NCBI RefSeq assembly: GCF_900019265.1
Contig: NZ_CYGX02000035.1
Span: forward strand, 1 to 54,912
Length of the DNA: 54,912 nucleotides
Direction of reading: 5' to 3'
Origin: Paraburkholderia ribeironis
GTDB lineage: Bacteria > Pseudomonadota > Gammaproteobacteria > Burkholderiales > Burkholderiaceae
Within the stretch, counting starts at the first letter, position 1, and every line of letters starts with the position of its first letter. The notes beneath the pieces are model-generated. The model was given only the letters and a program-made list of their open reading frames with translations, did not search any database and was not told the origin of the DNA. This document shows, one piece after another, positions 17,692-26,969 of the stretch. The position numbers and the translations under genes are program-made.

Positions 17692-18109
17692 GCTGTGCGA
17701 AAGGAGTCATGTACCGAGAATAGGAGAAAATGGCAAAGCCAGGCGAACTCTCGCGGCGTGTTTTTCAATTCTTGACAAATGTTCTTGAGCGAGACGCGAC
17801 GGCGCCGCGCTTTCGGCAATAAATGCATTGCAGCCGGGGAAATGCCAAATTGAATTGGAAATGTGTGCCTGTATTTGCGGTGCGCCAACCGTGGCCACAG
17901 AGCGGCGTCGAAATCGGATCACGGGCTCAACAGTGTCTGCGCAATCAGATTTGCACAGTCTTCCAGGGTATTGACCACGCGGGCTGCGTGACTTCTGTCC
18001 AACACGTGGCGTGGGCAGGCCGTTTCGTCGAACCGGCGCCGCGTCCCGATTGCCTATCGGCTAAGATACGGCCCGCCATGCAATTTCCAGAACCGAAGGA
18101 GTGTCTGCA
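17692..18109. other. Intergenic region between divergent genes
   Basis: This 418-bp gap separates the low-GC glycosyltransferase-like gene from the plus-strand DUF2322-like gene. The left part keeps the low GC of the island and the right part returns to host-like composition, so one edge of the acquired segment probably lies here. I recognise no coding remnant. Confidence 0.4.
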
Positions 18110-18442
18110 ATGATTCAACCGAGCAATGTATTCAAGGAAAACCTTGCCCAGATGCCAGGCATTGACGGTATCGCGCGCATCGATCTGATCGACGGCAAGG
18201 GCGCCGTGGTCGCCAGCATCGAGAACAAGCCGGGCAAGCAGGGCTCGCTCGCGGTCTACAACTATCTGCGCCAGGTATTCGGCACGCTGGACGCCAAGGC
18301 GGCCGAATACGGTCTCGCGCTGTTCGCCGAACATACGGCCGACGCGCGTACCCGTCCAGGTGCGCATCCGAACGTCGACCATCTGCTCGCGATCGCGGCG
18401 GGCGATGAGGTGCTGCGTCTCGACATCGTCGCTGCGGATTGA
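18110..18442 (+). CDS. Small conserved protein, DUF2322-like
   Basis: This 110-residue soluble protein has the conserved blocks I-D-G-I-x-R-I-D-L-I-D, I-E-N-K-P-G-K-Q-G-S-L-A-V-Y-N and a C-terminal H-P-N-V-D-H-L-L. I associate these with the DUF2322 family of proteobacteria. Its function is unknown. The ATG at 18110 has AAGGAG about 8 nt upstream; a GTG nine bases earlier is less well placed. It is monocistronic. Confidence 0.7.
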   Translation: MIQPSNVFKENLAQMPGIDGIARIDLIDGKGAVVASIENKPGKQGSLAVYNYLRQVFGTLDAKAAEYGLALFAEHTADARTRPGAHPNVDHLLAIAAGDEVLRLDIVAAD

Positions 18443-18714
18443 GACCGTTTTCGATGCGCGACACGGTGCGCATCGTTTTACGCCGAAGCGACCAATCAAC
18501 AACTGCGCCGTGAATCCGCGAACTGACGCAAGCGGATTCACGATTTGTCGCGCTCGGGCACTGCCCCGCGACGTTCCGCGCGTTCGATTCGTCGGAAGAA
18601 AAACGTGTCGTCGTGAAGAGCTGGATTGCCTTCACAATCGGCCTCTGTTCGGCGGATTGAAAAGTGCGCGCCCGGCGCACACTGACATCGTGCCAGTTGC
18701 ACAAGGAGCCCGCG

Positions 18715-19005
18715 ATGTCTTCCCACCCCGACAAGAATCATCCTTTCGAAACCGGCTTGCCGGCGCTATCCACGCCTGAACGGGGTGGCCCGTCCTCGAG
18801 CCCGGACGCTGCGGCAATGTACGAACTGCAACGCGCAGCGGAGAGCGTGCTGCAACTCGCGACGCAAACGCACGCGGCTGTTGCACGCAGCGATACCGCG
18901 GGTGCGCAAGTTTTGCGTGCGTCGCTCGAAAAGCAACTGACCTGGACCACACGCCTGATCGACGAGATGCTGTTCGGCGGTACCGGCCAGACCACGATGC
19001 ATTGA
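18715..19005 (+). CDS. Hypothetical small protein
   Basis: This 96-residue protein has a disordered, proline/serine-rich N-terminal third and a probably helical remainder rich in Ala, Gln and Leu (Y-E-L-Q-R-A-A-E-S-V-L-Q-L-A onwards). There is no signal peptide or membrane segment. The start at 18715 is preceded by AAGGAG at good spacing; the upstream in-frame codon is not supported. I do not recognise a family. Confidence 0.55.
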   Translation: MSSHPDKNHPFETGLPALSTPERGGPSSSPDAAAMYELQRAAESVLQLATQTHAAVARSDTAGAQVLRASLEKQLTWTTRLIDEMLFGGTGQTTMH

Positions 19006-19057
19006 GCGGCCGCGCGGTCCGACGGTATCAACGCAGACTCGATTTTCTGACACTGAA

Positions 19058-19204
19058 ATGAGCACTTTGACGGTAGTTCTCTGCATCTGGGCCATGATCG
19101 CCCTTTGCTCGATGCTGTTTATTCGTGGCGCCAGCCCGCGCGTCGAGCGTCGTCCGGCGAAATCGCCGCAAAGCCGCCCGTCACGCTATTCGATCGCGGA
19201 GTAA
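19058..19204 (+). CDS. Small single-pass membrane protein
   Basis: This 48-residue frame starts at ATG 19058 and ends at TAA 19202-19204. Residues 3-23 form one clear hydrophobic helix (T-V-V-L-C-I-W-A-M-I-A-L-C-S-M-L-F-I), followed by a basic, serine/arginine-rich tail. That is the form of a small inner-membrane protein with its tail in the cytoplasm. The ribosome-binding site is weak. It lies 52 bp after the preceding small gene and may be cotranscribed. Function unknown. Confidence 0.5.
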   Translation: MSTLTVVLCIWAMIALCSMLFIRGASPRVERRPAKSPQSRPSRYSIAE

Positions 19205-19345
19205 CGGCGAGCGGGTACGCGTGACCACCTTGCGGGCGTTACGCGATTCATGCAGCCCCGCGGCGCGAGGCCGACAGGGGTAAGATGAAGCGCACCAGCG
19301 CTCATGCTGGGCCGCACCGACGACACCTTCACCGGAGGTTCTCGC

Positions 19346-19573
19346 ATGGACACTCATTCGATTCTTGGCATGATGCACGCCGAAGAGGCGTTGCTCGTTT
19401 CGATTGTGCGGTCGTTACCGGCGGACATCAAACGCACGATTGCCAACGACTTTCACGAGCAGGTTGAACTCGCTGAAACTTCGCATCTGAATCCGACAAC
19501 CGATCGCGAAGCGAGCGACGCCTTCAAGGCCCATATGCGGCGGTTGTCGAATATGCTTGCGTCGCTGTCCTGA
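19346..19573 (+). CDS. Hypothetical small helical protein
   Basis: This 75-residue acidic protein is probably all helical, with no signal or membrane segment. The ATG at 19346 has GGAGG 7-8 nt upstream, so translation is likely. An upstream in-frame start lacks such a site. No family is recognised. It is followed by 1.1 kb without an intact gene. Confidence 0.6.
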   Translation: MDTHSILGMMHAEEALLVSIVRSLPADIKRTIANDFHEQVELAETSHLNPTTDREASDAFKAHMRRLSNMLASLS

Positions 19574-19710
19574 CGAAGGGTGGTGGCACGAGATGCCATA
19601 CGCTGTGCGTCGTCAGCAAGCGGCGGAAAAGTTCAGGTATCCGAAGTGATTGACCGAGTCGCGTTCCACGCGTACTGGTTCAATGTCTTTTTTGCGATCT
19701 ATTCCATCCA

Positions 19711-19905
19711 GACCGCGCGAGCACCGAGCCCTCGTTCGAACGCTATCCGTTGAGCTTCACGCGAGCGTCATTGGGCTTCTCGCTGCGGCGGCTCGATCCG
19801 GTGCTGCGTCGCTGGCAAAGTCATGACGGTGTCGATCTTGCCGCGCCACCGGGCACGCCCGGCGATGCGACCGCGCACGGCGTCGCCGCAGCGCCGAGGA
19901 TGAGA
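19711..19905 (+). pseudogene. Remnant of an M23-family metallopeptidase
   Basis: The translation contains Y-P-L-S-F-T-R-A-S-L-G-F-S-L-R-R-L-D-P-V-L, then H-D-G-V-D-L-A-A-P-P-G-T-P and A-T-A-H-G-V. This is the start of the M23 (LytM/lysostaphin) fold, including its H-x-x-x-D zinc-ligand motif. The frame has no start codon with a ribosome-binding site. It leaves the family pattern after about 60 residues, and the second half of the domain with its H-x-H motif is absent. A one-base shift downstream gives further sensible residues (E-D-E-N-G-W-V-V), which suggests a frameshift as well as truncation. Confidence 0.6.
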
Positions 19906-20710
19906 ACGGTTGGGTCGTGTCCGACGCGAAAGTCGTTTGAGGCGCGTCGCGTTACGCCGCACCGGCGCGAAGCGCAGCGCCGTCTCAACTTTGCAACACG
20001 CTGGACGGCGGCGGGTAAGCGCTACCTCATTCGGTCAGACAGGGGTACAACTGACCGAAGCGTTCGCAAACCCTTGCTGGCCAATGCGTCTACGGGTTTT
20101 CCATCGGCACGGCATGCCATACCCCGGCTTACGCGAAAGTACCGCGCCGACGCGCGGCCACGTTTCAATTCTGATTCATCGCGCGCCGCGAAGTGCGCGC
20201 CGTCCGTCACACGGAATCGCACGCCACTGTCTGGCAAGGCCTCGAAGCCTGATGGCATAGCTGTTGCGTTAGACGAATCACAAAACCAAACACATTGCAG
20301 CTGGCGTATCAGTGCACGCGGTGCACCAATCCCGCCAGAAGCAAAAGTCTTCGTGGGTCGCGTTCGGGGCACATGACGCGTTCCACGCGGTGCGGCGGGA
20401 TCAACACAATACGGATGTCGATAAAACGACGACGCGAGTGGTCGATACGAAAAATATCTCGCGATCGTGACAACGTGCAGTGGGGACCCCGCCACTTTTT
20501 CCGTCCAAGGGGACGGCGTCGGATGCTCTGCCGACAGCACAAACCGCGCGTCAAACGACGCTTGCGCACCGACCTGCAGGCTGCGAAGATCGCATAACAG
20601 TGTCTGTCAGCGCCGACGTCCGCTATCTTCCGACGACTTCTGGCCGGACGCAGCAGCGAAGGCGGCAGCATCCGCCAACCCTCGACATACTGCACTCACA
20701 GGGGAATCAC
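19906..20710. other. Gene-poor stretch
   Basis: This 800-bp stretch lies between the peptidase remnant and the sterol-desaturase-like gene. Several overlapping open frames occur in all phases, but none has a ribosome-binding site, signal or recognisable motif. It may be further decayed sequence. Confidence 0.4.
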
Positions 20711-21577
20711 ATGGTCGCATCAAGCCCCGTTGCCGGCCTGCTGCATCACGCAAGCCTGTGGCTGCAAGCCTACGCGCTCGTGCTGGCGCTGACGGCCGCG
20801 GGTGCGGTGCTCGAGCGTCGCTGGCCGGCCACGCTGTTGCAGTCGCGTTCGGCGCAGCGTTTGAACATGGCCTATGCGGGTTTGTACTTGGCGCTCGTGG
20901 AGTCGGTGAAACCGCTGACGGCGGCCGTCAGCGTCGCGATTGTGAATGCGTTTGGCGGCGGCATGGTCGTCCTCGTGTCGCGCGGGTGGGGCGCGCTCGC
21001 GTCGTTCGTGATCGTGTTGCTGACCATCGATCTGCTCGAGTACGCGTTTCACCGCTTGCAGCACAGCTGGCCGGTGCTGTGGAAGCTGCATTCGTTGCAC
21101 CATAGCGCGATCGATTTCAACGCCACCGTGGCGCTGCGGCATCACTGGCTGGAGGTCCTGATCAAGGGCTGTCTGCTCTATCCGCTGGTGGGCGTGCTGT
21201 TCAAGGTCGAGCCGTGGATCGTCGGCGCGACCTCATTCGTGTTCATGGCCGGCAATTACTTCGCACATCTGAATCTGCGCGTCGACCTCGGCCGTTACGT
21301 CACGTGGATTAACAATCCGCAATACCACCGCTTGCATCACTCGATCCGACCCGAGCACCTCGATCACAACTTCACGCAACTGCTGCCGTTGTGGGATCAT
21401 TTGTTCGGCACGCTGTGGGTGCCCGCCAGGCACGAATGGCCGGCCACGGGTCTGGACGACGGCACGCAGCCGCACTCGTTGATGGGCGCGTTGAGCTGGC
21501 CATTGCGCCTGCACGGTGCACGCGCTGCGCTACTCGGTCGCGAGCCGGTGGCGGTGCTGAACAAAGAGAGCAAATAA
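20711..21577 (+). CDS. Sterol desaturase / fatty acid hydroxylase family membrane protein
   Basis: This 288-residue polytopic protein belongs to the di-iron fatty acid hydroxylase superfamily. The histidine clusters that bind the diiron centre are present: H-R-L-Q-H, H-S-L-H-H and Y-H-R-L-H-H, with an additional H-L-N near the third span. Four or so hydrophobic helices precede and separate them. Such enzymes hydroxylate or desaturate lipids at the membrane; the substrate here is unknown. The ATG at 20711 has GGGGAA upstream; longer frames start in non-coding sequence. It appears monocistronic and is convergent with the MFS gene. Confidence 0.85.
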   Translation: MVASSPVAGLLHHASLWLQAYALVLALTAAGAVLERRWPATLLQSRSAQRLNMAYAGLYLALVESVKPLTAAVSVAIVNAFGGGMVVLVSRGWGALASFVIVLLTIDLLEYAFHRLQHSWPVLWKLHSLHHSAIDFNATVALRHHWLEVLIKGCLLYPLVGVLFKVEPWIVGATSFVFMAGNYFAHLNLRVDLGRYVTWINNPQYHRLHHSIRPEHLDHNFTQLLPLWDHLFGTLWVPARHEWPATGLDDGTQPHSLMGALSWPLRLHGARAALLGREPVAVLNKESK

Positions 21578-21631
21578 AAATCCGCGAAATCCGTGCGCGG
21601 ACCGCGCGCATCGACGGACTCACACGTGCCG

Positions 21632-22798
21632 CTATGCAAGCCGCACGCTGCGCACAGCCTGGCCGCCGACCACGCAGACGATCAACGCCGCCATCACGAG
21701 TACGCACAGCGCCATGCGCAAGCCGAGCAGGCCCGCGCCCAGGCCGATCAACGGCGGTCCGACGAGAAAGCCGGCATAGCCCGCGGTGGCCGCCATCGAC
21801 ACACCAATCGCCGGCGTGACGGTTGAACGGCCCGCCGCGCTGAAGATCACGGGAACGATATTCGCGAGGCCGACGCCGACCATCGCGAAGCCCACGCACG
21901 CGGTGAGCACGGTCGGCAAGCTCAGCACCAGTGCGAGCCCGGCTACCGCGATCAGACCACCGAGCGCGACCACGCGGCTCGAGCCGAACCGGCGCACCGA
22001 CACATCGCCGACGATGCGACAGGCGGCCATCGAGAACGCAAACGCCGAATAGCCGATCGCGGCGACGCTCGCTTCCTGATTCAATGTCGCGCGCAAATAC
22101 ACGGCGCTCCAGTCGGCCACTGCGCCTTCCACCAGCATGCAGAGAAACGCGAGCAGTGCCAGTTTCATCACGCCGGCGCTGGGCCATGAGAACGCGCTGG
22201 AAGTGGCGGCTGCGCGCGGGCCGAGATCGCGCAAGGCCAGTACCGTGGCGAAGATGATCAGGACTCCGATGAACATGTCCGGTATCAGCAAGCCGCCGAT
22301 CACGCTGATGCCGCTTCTCTGCAGCATCGCGCCGGTCGCGGCACCGAGCAGGCCGCCCGCGCTCCAGGCGGCGTGAAACGACGACATGATCGGCGCGTGC
22401 CATCGCGCTTCGATCGCGCTGGCATGCCCGTTCATCGACACGTCGAGTGCGCCGTTTGCCGCGCCGAGCGCGAACAGGACGACGCACAGCGCGGCCATGC
22501 CGGGCGCCAACGCGGGCAGCGGCAGCATCACGACGAACGCCGCGCCGAGCAGCGCGGTCGCGCGGCCGCTGCCCAGGCGTGGCGCCAGTTGCCCGGCCAG
22601 CGGCATCGCGACGATGGCGCCGAGTGCGAACGCGAACAAGGCGATGCCGAGCGACGTGTCGCTGAGCGCGAGGCTTTCCTTGATGCGCGGCACTTCGACG
22701 GCCCATGCGCCGATCCCGAAGCCGTTGGCGAGAAACACGCCGAGGGTCGCGATGCGCTCGTTGAGCGGCTTGACGTGCGAGGTGGCGAGTGACGTCAT
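21632..22798 (-). CDS. MFS transporter (YbjJ-like)
   Basis: This 388-residue major facilitator protein has about 12 hydrophobic segments and no signal peptide. Its early A-N-G-F-G-I-G-A-W-A-V-E-V-P motif resembles the YbjJ/fucose-permease-like group. Its start codon overlaps the stop of the upstream deoR-type gene by one base (TGATG), so translation is coupled. The DeoR regulator therefore probably controls this transporter. The substrate cannot be read from the sequence; DeoR regulators often sense sugar phosphates. Confidence 0.82.
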   Translation of the reverse strand: MTSLATSHVKPLNERIATLGVFLANGFGIGAWAVEVPRIKESLALSDTSLGIALFAFALGAIVAMPLAGQLAPRLGSGRATALLGAAFVVMLPLPALAPGMAALCVVLFALGAANGALDVSMNGHASAIEARWHAPIMSSFHAAWSAGGLLGAATGAMLQRSGISVIGGLLIPDMFIGVLIIFATVLALRDLGPRAAATSSAFSWPSAGVMKLALLAFLCMLVEGAVADWSAVYLRATLNQEASVAAIGYSAFAFSMAACRIVGDVSVRRFGSSRVVALGGLIAVAGLALVLSLPTVLTACVGFAMVGVGLANIVPVIFSAAGRSTVTPAIGVSMAATAGYAGFLVGPPLIGLGAGLLGLRMALCVLVMAALIVCVVGGQAVRSVRLA

Positions 22799-23589
22799 CA
22801 GCGCGCCACCACAACGTTATCGCAGACCGCTTCGAGACTCGCGACTCGTGCGGCCGGCACGTCGGCTTCGACGAACAGATAATCGACCGCTGCAGTCGGC
22901 GCAACCGCGAAAGGCGCGGCGGTCATCAGCTTCTCGGAGGTCAGCGCGATGGCGATCCGGCTGCTCGCCTTGACCATTGCCCGTTTGAGTTCCGCGTCCT
23001 CGGCGTCGAACGCGGCGATACCTTCGTCTGGGTCGAGCGCGCATGCGCCGAGAAAGCACAGGTCGGCGCGGATCTGCTGGATTTGCAGCAACGCGGTCGC
23101 GCCGAGCGAGCCCGCTGCGCCGCGTGCGATGCGCCCGCCGACGAGTATCACGTCGAACCCCGGACGATTCAGCAGGCGCGTGCCTGCCTCGGGCGAATTG
23201 GTCACGACCGTCAAGTCCGCGTTATCAGGCAGCGCCGCCGCGATGGCGACGTTGGTCGAGCCGGCGTCGAGCAGAATGATCTGCTTCGGGCGGACGATCG
23301 ACACCGCCGCGCCCGCGAGGCAAGCCTTGCGATCCACGGCTTCGTTCATGCGGAGCGCGGCGGGTTTGTTGGCGGGCGAAATCAGCAGGGCGCCGCCGTA
23401 CACGCGCTTGCAATGCCCTTGATCGGCGAGGTCGCGCAAATGACGGCGTACCGTGTGCTCCGAAGTCTGGAGTTCGGCGGCAAGAGCCGCCGCCAGCACG
23501 CGCCCGTGCGTGCGCAGCCGCTCCAGAATCACCTGTTCGCGCTGCTCGGGCAGCAGCCCATTCATCGCTTCTTCTCGCGTTCGCTGCAT
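22798..23589 (-). CDS. DeoR-family transcriptional regulator
   Basis: This 263-residue regulator has an N-terminal DeoR helix-turn-helix (R-E-Q-V-I-L-E-R-L, S-E-H-T-V-R-R-H-L-R-D-L, then Y-G-G-A). Its C-terminal sensor domain has the D-A-G-S-T and V-T-N-S and V-G-G motifs that bind phosphorylated sugars. Two starts are possible, Met1 at 23589 (AAGG upstream) and Met9. I kept the longer. It is the first gene of a two-gene unit with the MFS transporter. Confidence 0.85.
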   Translation of the reverse strand: MQRTREEAMNGLLPEQREQVILERLRTHGRVLAAALAAELQTSEHTVRRHLRDLADQGHCKRVYGGALLISPANKPAALRMNEAVDRKACLAGAAVSIVRPKQIILLDAGSTNVAIAAALPDNADLTVVTNSPEAGTRLLNRPGFDVILVGGRIARGAAGSLGATALLQIQQIRADLCFLGACALDPDEGIAAFDAEDAELKRAMVKASSRIAIALTSEKLMTAAPFAVAPTAAVDYLFVEADVPAARVASLEAVCDNVVVAR

Positions 23590-24046
23590 CTGTGCACCTT
23601 GTCCGTGTCAATCAAAACGATCATAAACGAGCAAAATGTATCGTAAACGTTCCTGCAATGCAACCTGTCTTTCAGCACCGTGCCGCTGTATTGATCGATG
23701 TACATGGACGGCCGAGCAGAGCGCTGCAATGGGTTCGTGCGCCTGACACGACTTCAACATTTGATTGACGAGCCGCGCGAACACGACGAGCCACATGGCA
23801 AACAGGTCAAGCCATGCGCTCATGCGGTTGCGGGTGCGCAGCGTCATGGTGGCCGGCATAAGAGCGCGGCGATTCCAGCATCGCTGCGCCTTACGTGATG
23901 CAAGCTATATCGGCAGATCAGACGGCTAAAACGCGCTCACTTCTCCGCGCTGTGGTCGCGCCGAATCCCGTAACCTGCACCGTGCAAGGACTACGTCTGA
24001 ACGCCTTGGACACCCCGCAACACCGCCGACACCACCCACACGACTC
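23590..24046. other. Intergenic region between divergent genes
   Basis: This 457-bp gap holds the promoters of the deoR-MFS unit and of the TPR gene. A minus-strand open frame of 83 codons (23608-23859) has a short hydrophobic stretch but no ribosome-binding site or family resemblance. I do not call it a gene. Confidence 0.45.
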
Positions 24047-26197
24047 ATGACGCCCACGCAGATGCTTCACCCTTCGGCCGCCGACCTCAACCAGCAGGCC
24101 GTCGCGTTGTGTTCGACCGGACAGTTCGCGCAGGCGTTGTCGACGGTCATGCCGATGCTCGACGATTCGACGCTGCCGAACGGGACGCGCGCCGACGCGT
24201 TGAACATTGCCGGCGCCTGTTCGTTCGCGTTGCGCGACATGGCTGAGGCGGAACATCACTGGCGCAGGTGTCTGCAGGTCAAGCCCGACTATGCCGAGGT
24301 GTATGGCAGCCTCGGCGCGCTGTTCAAGTCGCTAGGACGCCTGTCCGCCGCGAAGGCGATGTATCGTCAACTGATCTCGCTGCGGCCGGAGCACGCCGAT
24401 GCCCATCATCATCTGGGCAGCGTGCTCTACGAGCTCGGCTACCGTGAGGAAGCGGAGGCGGCGTGTCGTGCGGCGGTGGCGCTGCGCCCCGATCATGCCG
24501 AGGCCCACTACAACCACGGCATCGTGTTGCGCGATCTGGGTCGTCCGCGCGAAGCCGAAGCGGCTTTTCGCGCGGCGCTGCGTGGACTGCACCAGCACGC
24601 CGAGGTGCACAACAACCTCGGCAGCGTGCTGGTCGAGCTCGGCCGCCACGCCGAGGCCGACACGGCATTTCGCGAAGCACTGACCATTCGGCCGCAGTAT
24701 CCGGAGGCGCTCAACAACCTGGGCGGCGTGCTGAAGGCGGCGCACCGACTGGCCGAAGCCGAACTGGCGTGCCGGCTCGCGCTGGCCATCCGGCCTGCTT
24801 ATGCGGAGGCGCATCTGAATCTCGGTGCCGTGCTGGTGGACCTCGAACGTCTGCCTGAAGCGGAGGCGGCTCACCGCGAAGCGCTGGCCTGTCGTCCCGA
24901 CTATGCCGAGGCGCATTACAACCTCGGCATCGCGCTGTTCAAACTCGAGCGTTTCGCCGAAGCCGAGCACGCTTATCGCGAAGCGATTCGCTGCCATCCC
25001 GGCCTCGCGCACGCGCACAACAATCTTGGCTGCGTGCTCCGTCTGCTTGACCGCTTGCCCGCAGCGATCAACGCCTTTCGACAGGCGCTCGACGTGTGCC
25101 CCGACATGGCGGAGGCGCACTACAACCTCGGCGCCGCGTTGGCGCAACTCATGCAGTTACCGCAGGCAGAAAGCGCGTACCGTCAGGCGCTCGCGTTACG
25201 TGCCGACTATGGCGATGCGCGCTTCGGCCTGGCCGTGCTGCTGCTTGGCATGGGCCGTTTCGATGAAGGCTGGGCGCTGTACGAATGCCGCTATCAGCAG
25301 CCCGGTTTCATCCATCGCAAGACTCGCGAGATGCTTAGTTGTCCGCAATGGTCGGGCGACTCGCTCGCCGGCAAGTCGCTGCTGGTCTGGCAGGAAGACG
25401 GCCTTGGCGACATGCTGCAGTTCGGCCGCTATTTGACGTTGCTGAAAGCGCAGGGGGCCGCGCAAATCGCGTTCGCGTGCGCGCCGGTGTTGCATCGGCT
25501 GATGGCGTGTGTCGACGGCGTCGATGTCGTGTTCGATCACGATGCCGCGCTCGCGCGCATGTCCGATTACGATTGCTGGACGAGTCTGCTGAGTGCGCCA
25601 CTGCATCTGCGCACGAGCATCGATACGATTCCGCGCACCGCGCGGCTCGCGCTCGAACCGGCGCTGGTCGAGCAATGGCGGCCGGTGCTGGATGCGCTGC
25701 CGCCGGGCCGCAGGATCGGCGTGGTCTGGAAGGGCAATGCGAAACACCATAACGACGCGAATCGCTCGATCCCTTCGCTCGCCACGCTGGCCCCGCTCTG
25801 GAGCGTGCCGGGTCTGAGTTTCGTGAGTCTGCAAAAAGGCCAGGGCGAGGACGAGGCGCGTCAGCCGCCCGCGGGTCAGCCGTTGCTCGACCTCGGGTCG
25901 AGGGTGACGGACTTCGCGGACAGCGCGGCGATCATCGCGCAACTCGATCTGGTGATTTGCGTGGATACGTCGATCGCGCATCTGGCCGCATCGCTCGGCA
26001 AAGCTTGCTGGGTGATGCTGCCGGCAAAAGACATCGACTGGCGCTGGATGCACGAGCGCAACGATTCGCCGTGGTATCCGCACACGCTGCGCCTGTTCCG
26101 CCGCGCACCGGACGAGGACTGGTCGAGTTCGGTGGAGCGGGTGAGGCAGGCGTGCGCAGAGCGGTTCGGCGTCGAGGTGTGTGGACAAGCGCGCTGA
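24047..26197 (+). CDS. TPR-repeat protein with C-terminal glycosyltransferase-like domain
   Basis: This 716-residue protein starts with about ten tetratricopeptide repeats (roughly 10-420). Nearly every unit has the A-x-A-H-x-N-L-G and A-E-A-x-x-R-x-A-L pattern, and about 34 residues separate successive units. The C-terminal part (about 430-700) resembles a GT-B heptosyltransferase/GT9 or O-GlcNAc-transferase-like fold, with D-G-L-G-D, G-V-V-W-K-G-N and V-D-T-S-I-A-H-L-A. The last is the typical nucleotide-sugar-binding end of such proteins. It has no signal peptide. It is isolated, so whether it glycosylates a protein or a cell-surface glycan is not indicated. The TPR array suggests a protein partner. 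Confidence 0.82.
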   Translation: MTPTQMLHPSAADLNQQAVALCSTGQFAQALSTVMPMLDDSTLPNGTRADALNIAGACSFALRDMAEAEHHWRRCLQVKPDYAEVYGSLGALFKSLGRLSAAKAMYRQLISLRPEHADAHHHLGSVLYELGYREEAEAACRAAVALRPDHAEAHYNHGIVLRDLGRPREAEAAFRAALRGLHQHAEVHNNLGSVLVELGRHAEADTAFREALTIRPQYPEALNNLGGVLKAAHRLAEAELACRLALAIRPAYAEAHLNLGAVLVDLERLPEAEAAHREALACRPDYAEAHYNLGIALFKLERFAEAEHAYREAIRCHPGLAHAHNNLGCVLRLLDRLPAAINAFRQALDVCPDMAEAHYNLGAALAQLMQLPQAESAYRQALALRADYGDARFGLAVLLLGMGRFDEGWALYECRYQQPGFIHRKTREMLSCPQWSGDSLAGKSLLVWQEDGLGDMLQFGRYLTLLKAQGAAQIAFACAPVLHRLMACVDGVDVVFDHDAALARMSDYDCWTSLLSAPLHLRTSIDTIPRTARLALEPALVEQWRPVLDALPPGRRIGVVWKGNAKHHNDANRSIPSLATLAPLWSVPGLSFVSLQKGQGEDEARQPPAGQPLLDLGSRVTDFADSAAIIAQLDLVICVDTSIAHLAASLGKACWVMLPAKDIDWRWMHERNDSPWYPHTLRLFRRAPDEDWSSSVERVRQACAERFGVEVCGQAR

Positions 26198-26233
26198 TCG
26201 CGTTCGCGTGGCTAGAGCCGCCGTGCCGCGCCG

Positions 26234-26830
26234 CTACGCTGCGATCACCTGCAGATGGTACAGCCCCCACGGAGATAGTTCGAAACGGTCTTTGAGCGGT
26301 TTGGCCGACAACTCGGGGATATGGTCCGCATCGAAGATCGCCCACAGCGGCCCAACGCCACCGAGCGGCAGCGGCTTGCCGTCCATCTGCGTGGCCACGA
26401 TGAAGCGATACGCACGCACCTTGTCGAGCGTCGTCATCACCGCATAACCGTCGACCGCGTGCAGCAGGATTTGCGTGCCGCCCGCGTTCGATGCACCGAC
26501 GTGATCGAGCACGTCGGTGAGCAACGGTCCGCTGAAACTGTGCTGGCGCGAATCGTATTCGATGGTGGGCGTGATCGTCACCGCCGTCATGCCGGCGAGC
26601 AAAGACAGATCGACACCATACGCTTCGGAGAACTTCACCTGATGCTTTGCCAGCAACTGGTCGAATGCGGGATCGAGCGCGCCGCGATTATGGCGGCCGA
26701 TCGCGCCGGAGATCGTCAGGACCACCGGCGCGGGCGCGCAGTTTGCGTGGCGCACGGGCCCCGCGCCGAACGCGGGCGCGGCCGCCGCGCTCAATACCGC
26801 TGCGCTGCTCAGGAATTGGCGTTTGTTCAT
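26234..26830 (-). CDS. Exported sulfite-oxidase-fold (molybdopterin-domain-like) protein
   Basis: This 198-residue protein has an N-terminal export signal (N-K-R-Q-F-L-S-S, an alanine-rich core, then A-F-G-A). It has a K-R pair where Tat signals have R-R. The body resembles the small proteins annotated as oxidoreductase molybdopterin-binding domain: S-G-P-L-L-T-D-V-L, A-V-D-G-Y-A-V and G-P-L-W-A-I-F-D. I see no cysteine at the usual molybdenum-ligand position. The only Cys is near the mature N-terminus, so catalysis with a molybdenum cofactor is doubtful. It is convergent with the TPR gene 36 bp away. Confidence 0.65.
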   Translation of the reverse strand: MNKRQFLSSAAVLSAAAAPAFGAGPVRHANCAPAPVVLTISGAIGRHNRGALDPAFDQLLAKHQVKFSEAYGVDLSLLAGMTAVTITPTIEYDSRQHSFSGPLLTDVLDHVGASNAGGTQILLHAVDGYAVMTTLDKVRAYRFIVATQMDGKPLPLGGVGPLWAIFDADHIPELSAKPLKDRFELSPWGLYHLQVIAA

Positions 26831-26969
26831 TGGCGTGTGCTCCCTGCGTGATTGAAGGGCGGCGCGGTTGGCCGGACCGAAGCGCCTTCCATTGTCCGGG
26901 AATTGCCGCCGTTTGCGGCGCGGCCGCGCTTCTTTATGTACGGCGGGGGGGTGCCTGTCTTCGCTGGCG

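Noticed and set aside
23608..23859. 83-codon minus-strand frame with a hydrophobic stretch
   Set aside because: There is no ribosome-binding site, no recognisable family, and it begins and ends in ordinary intergenic sequence.
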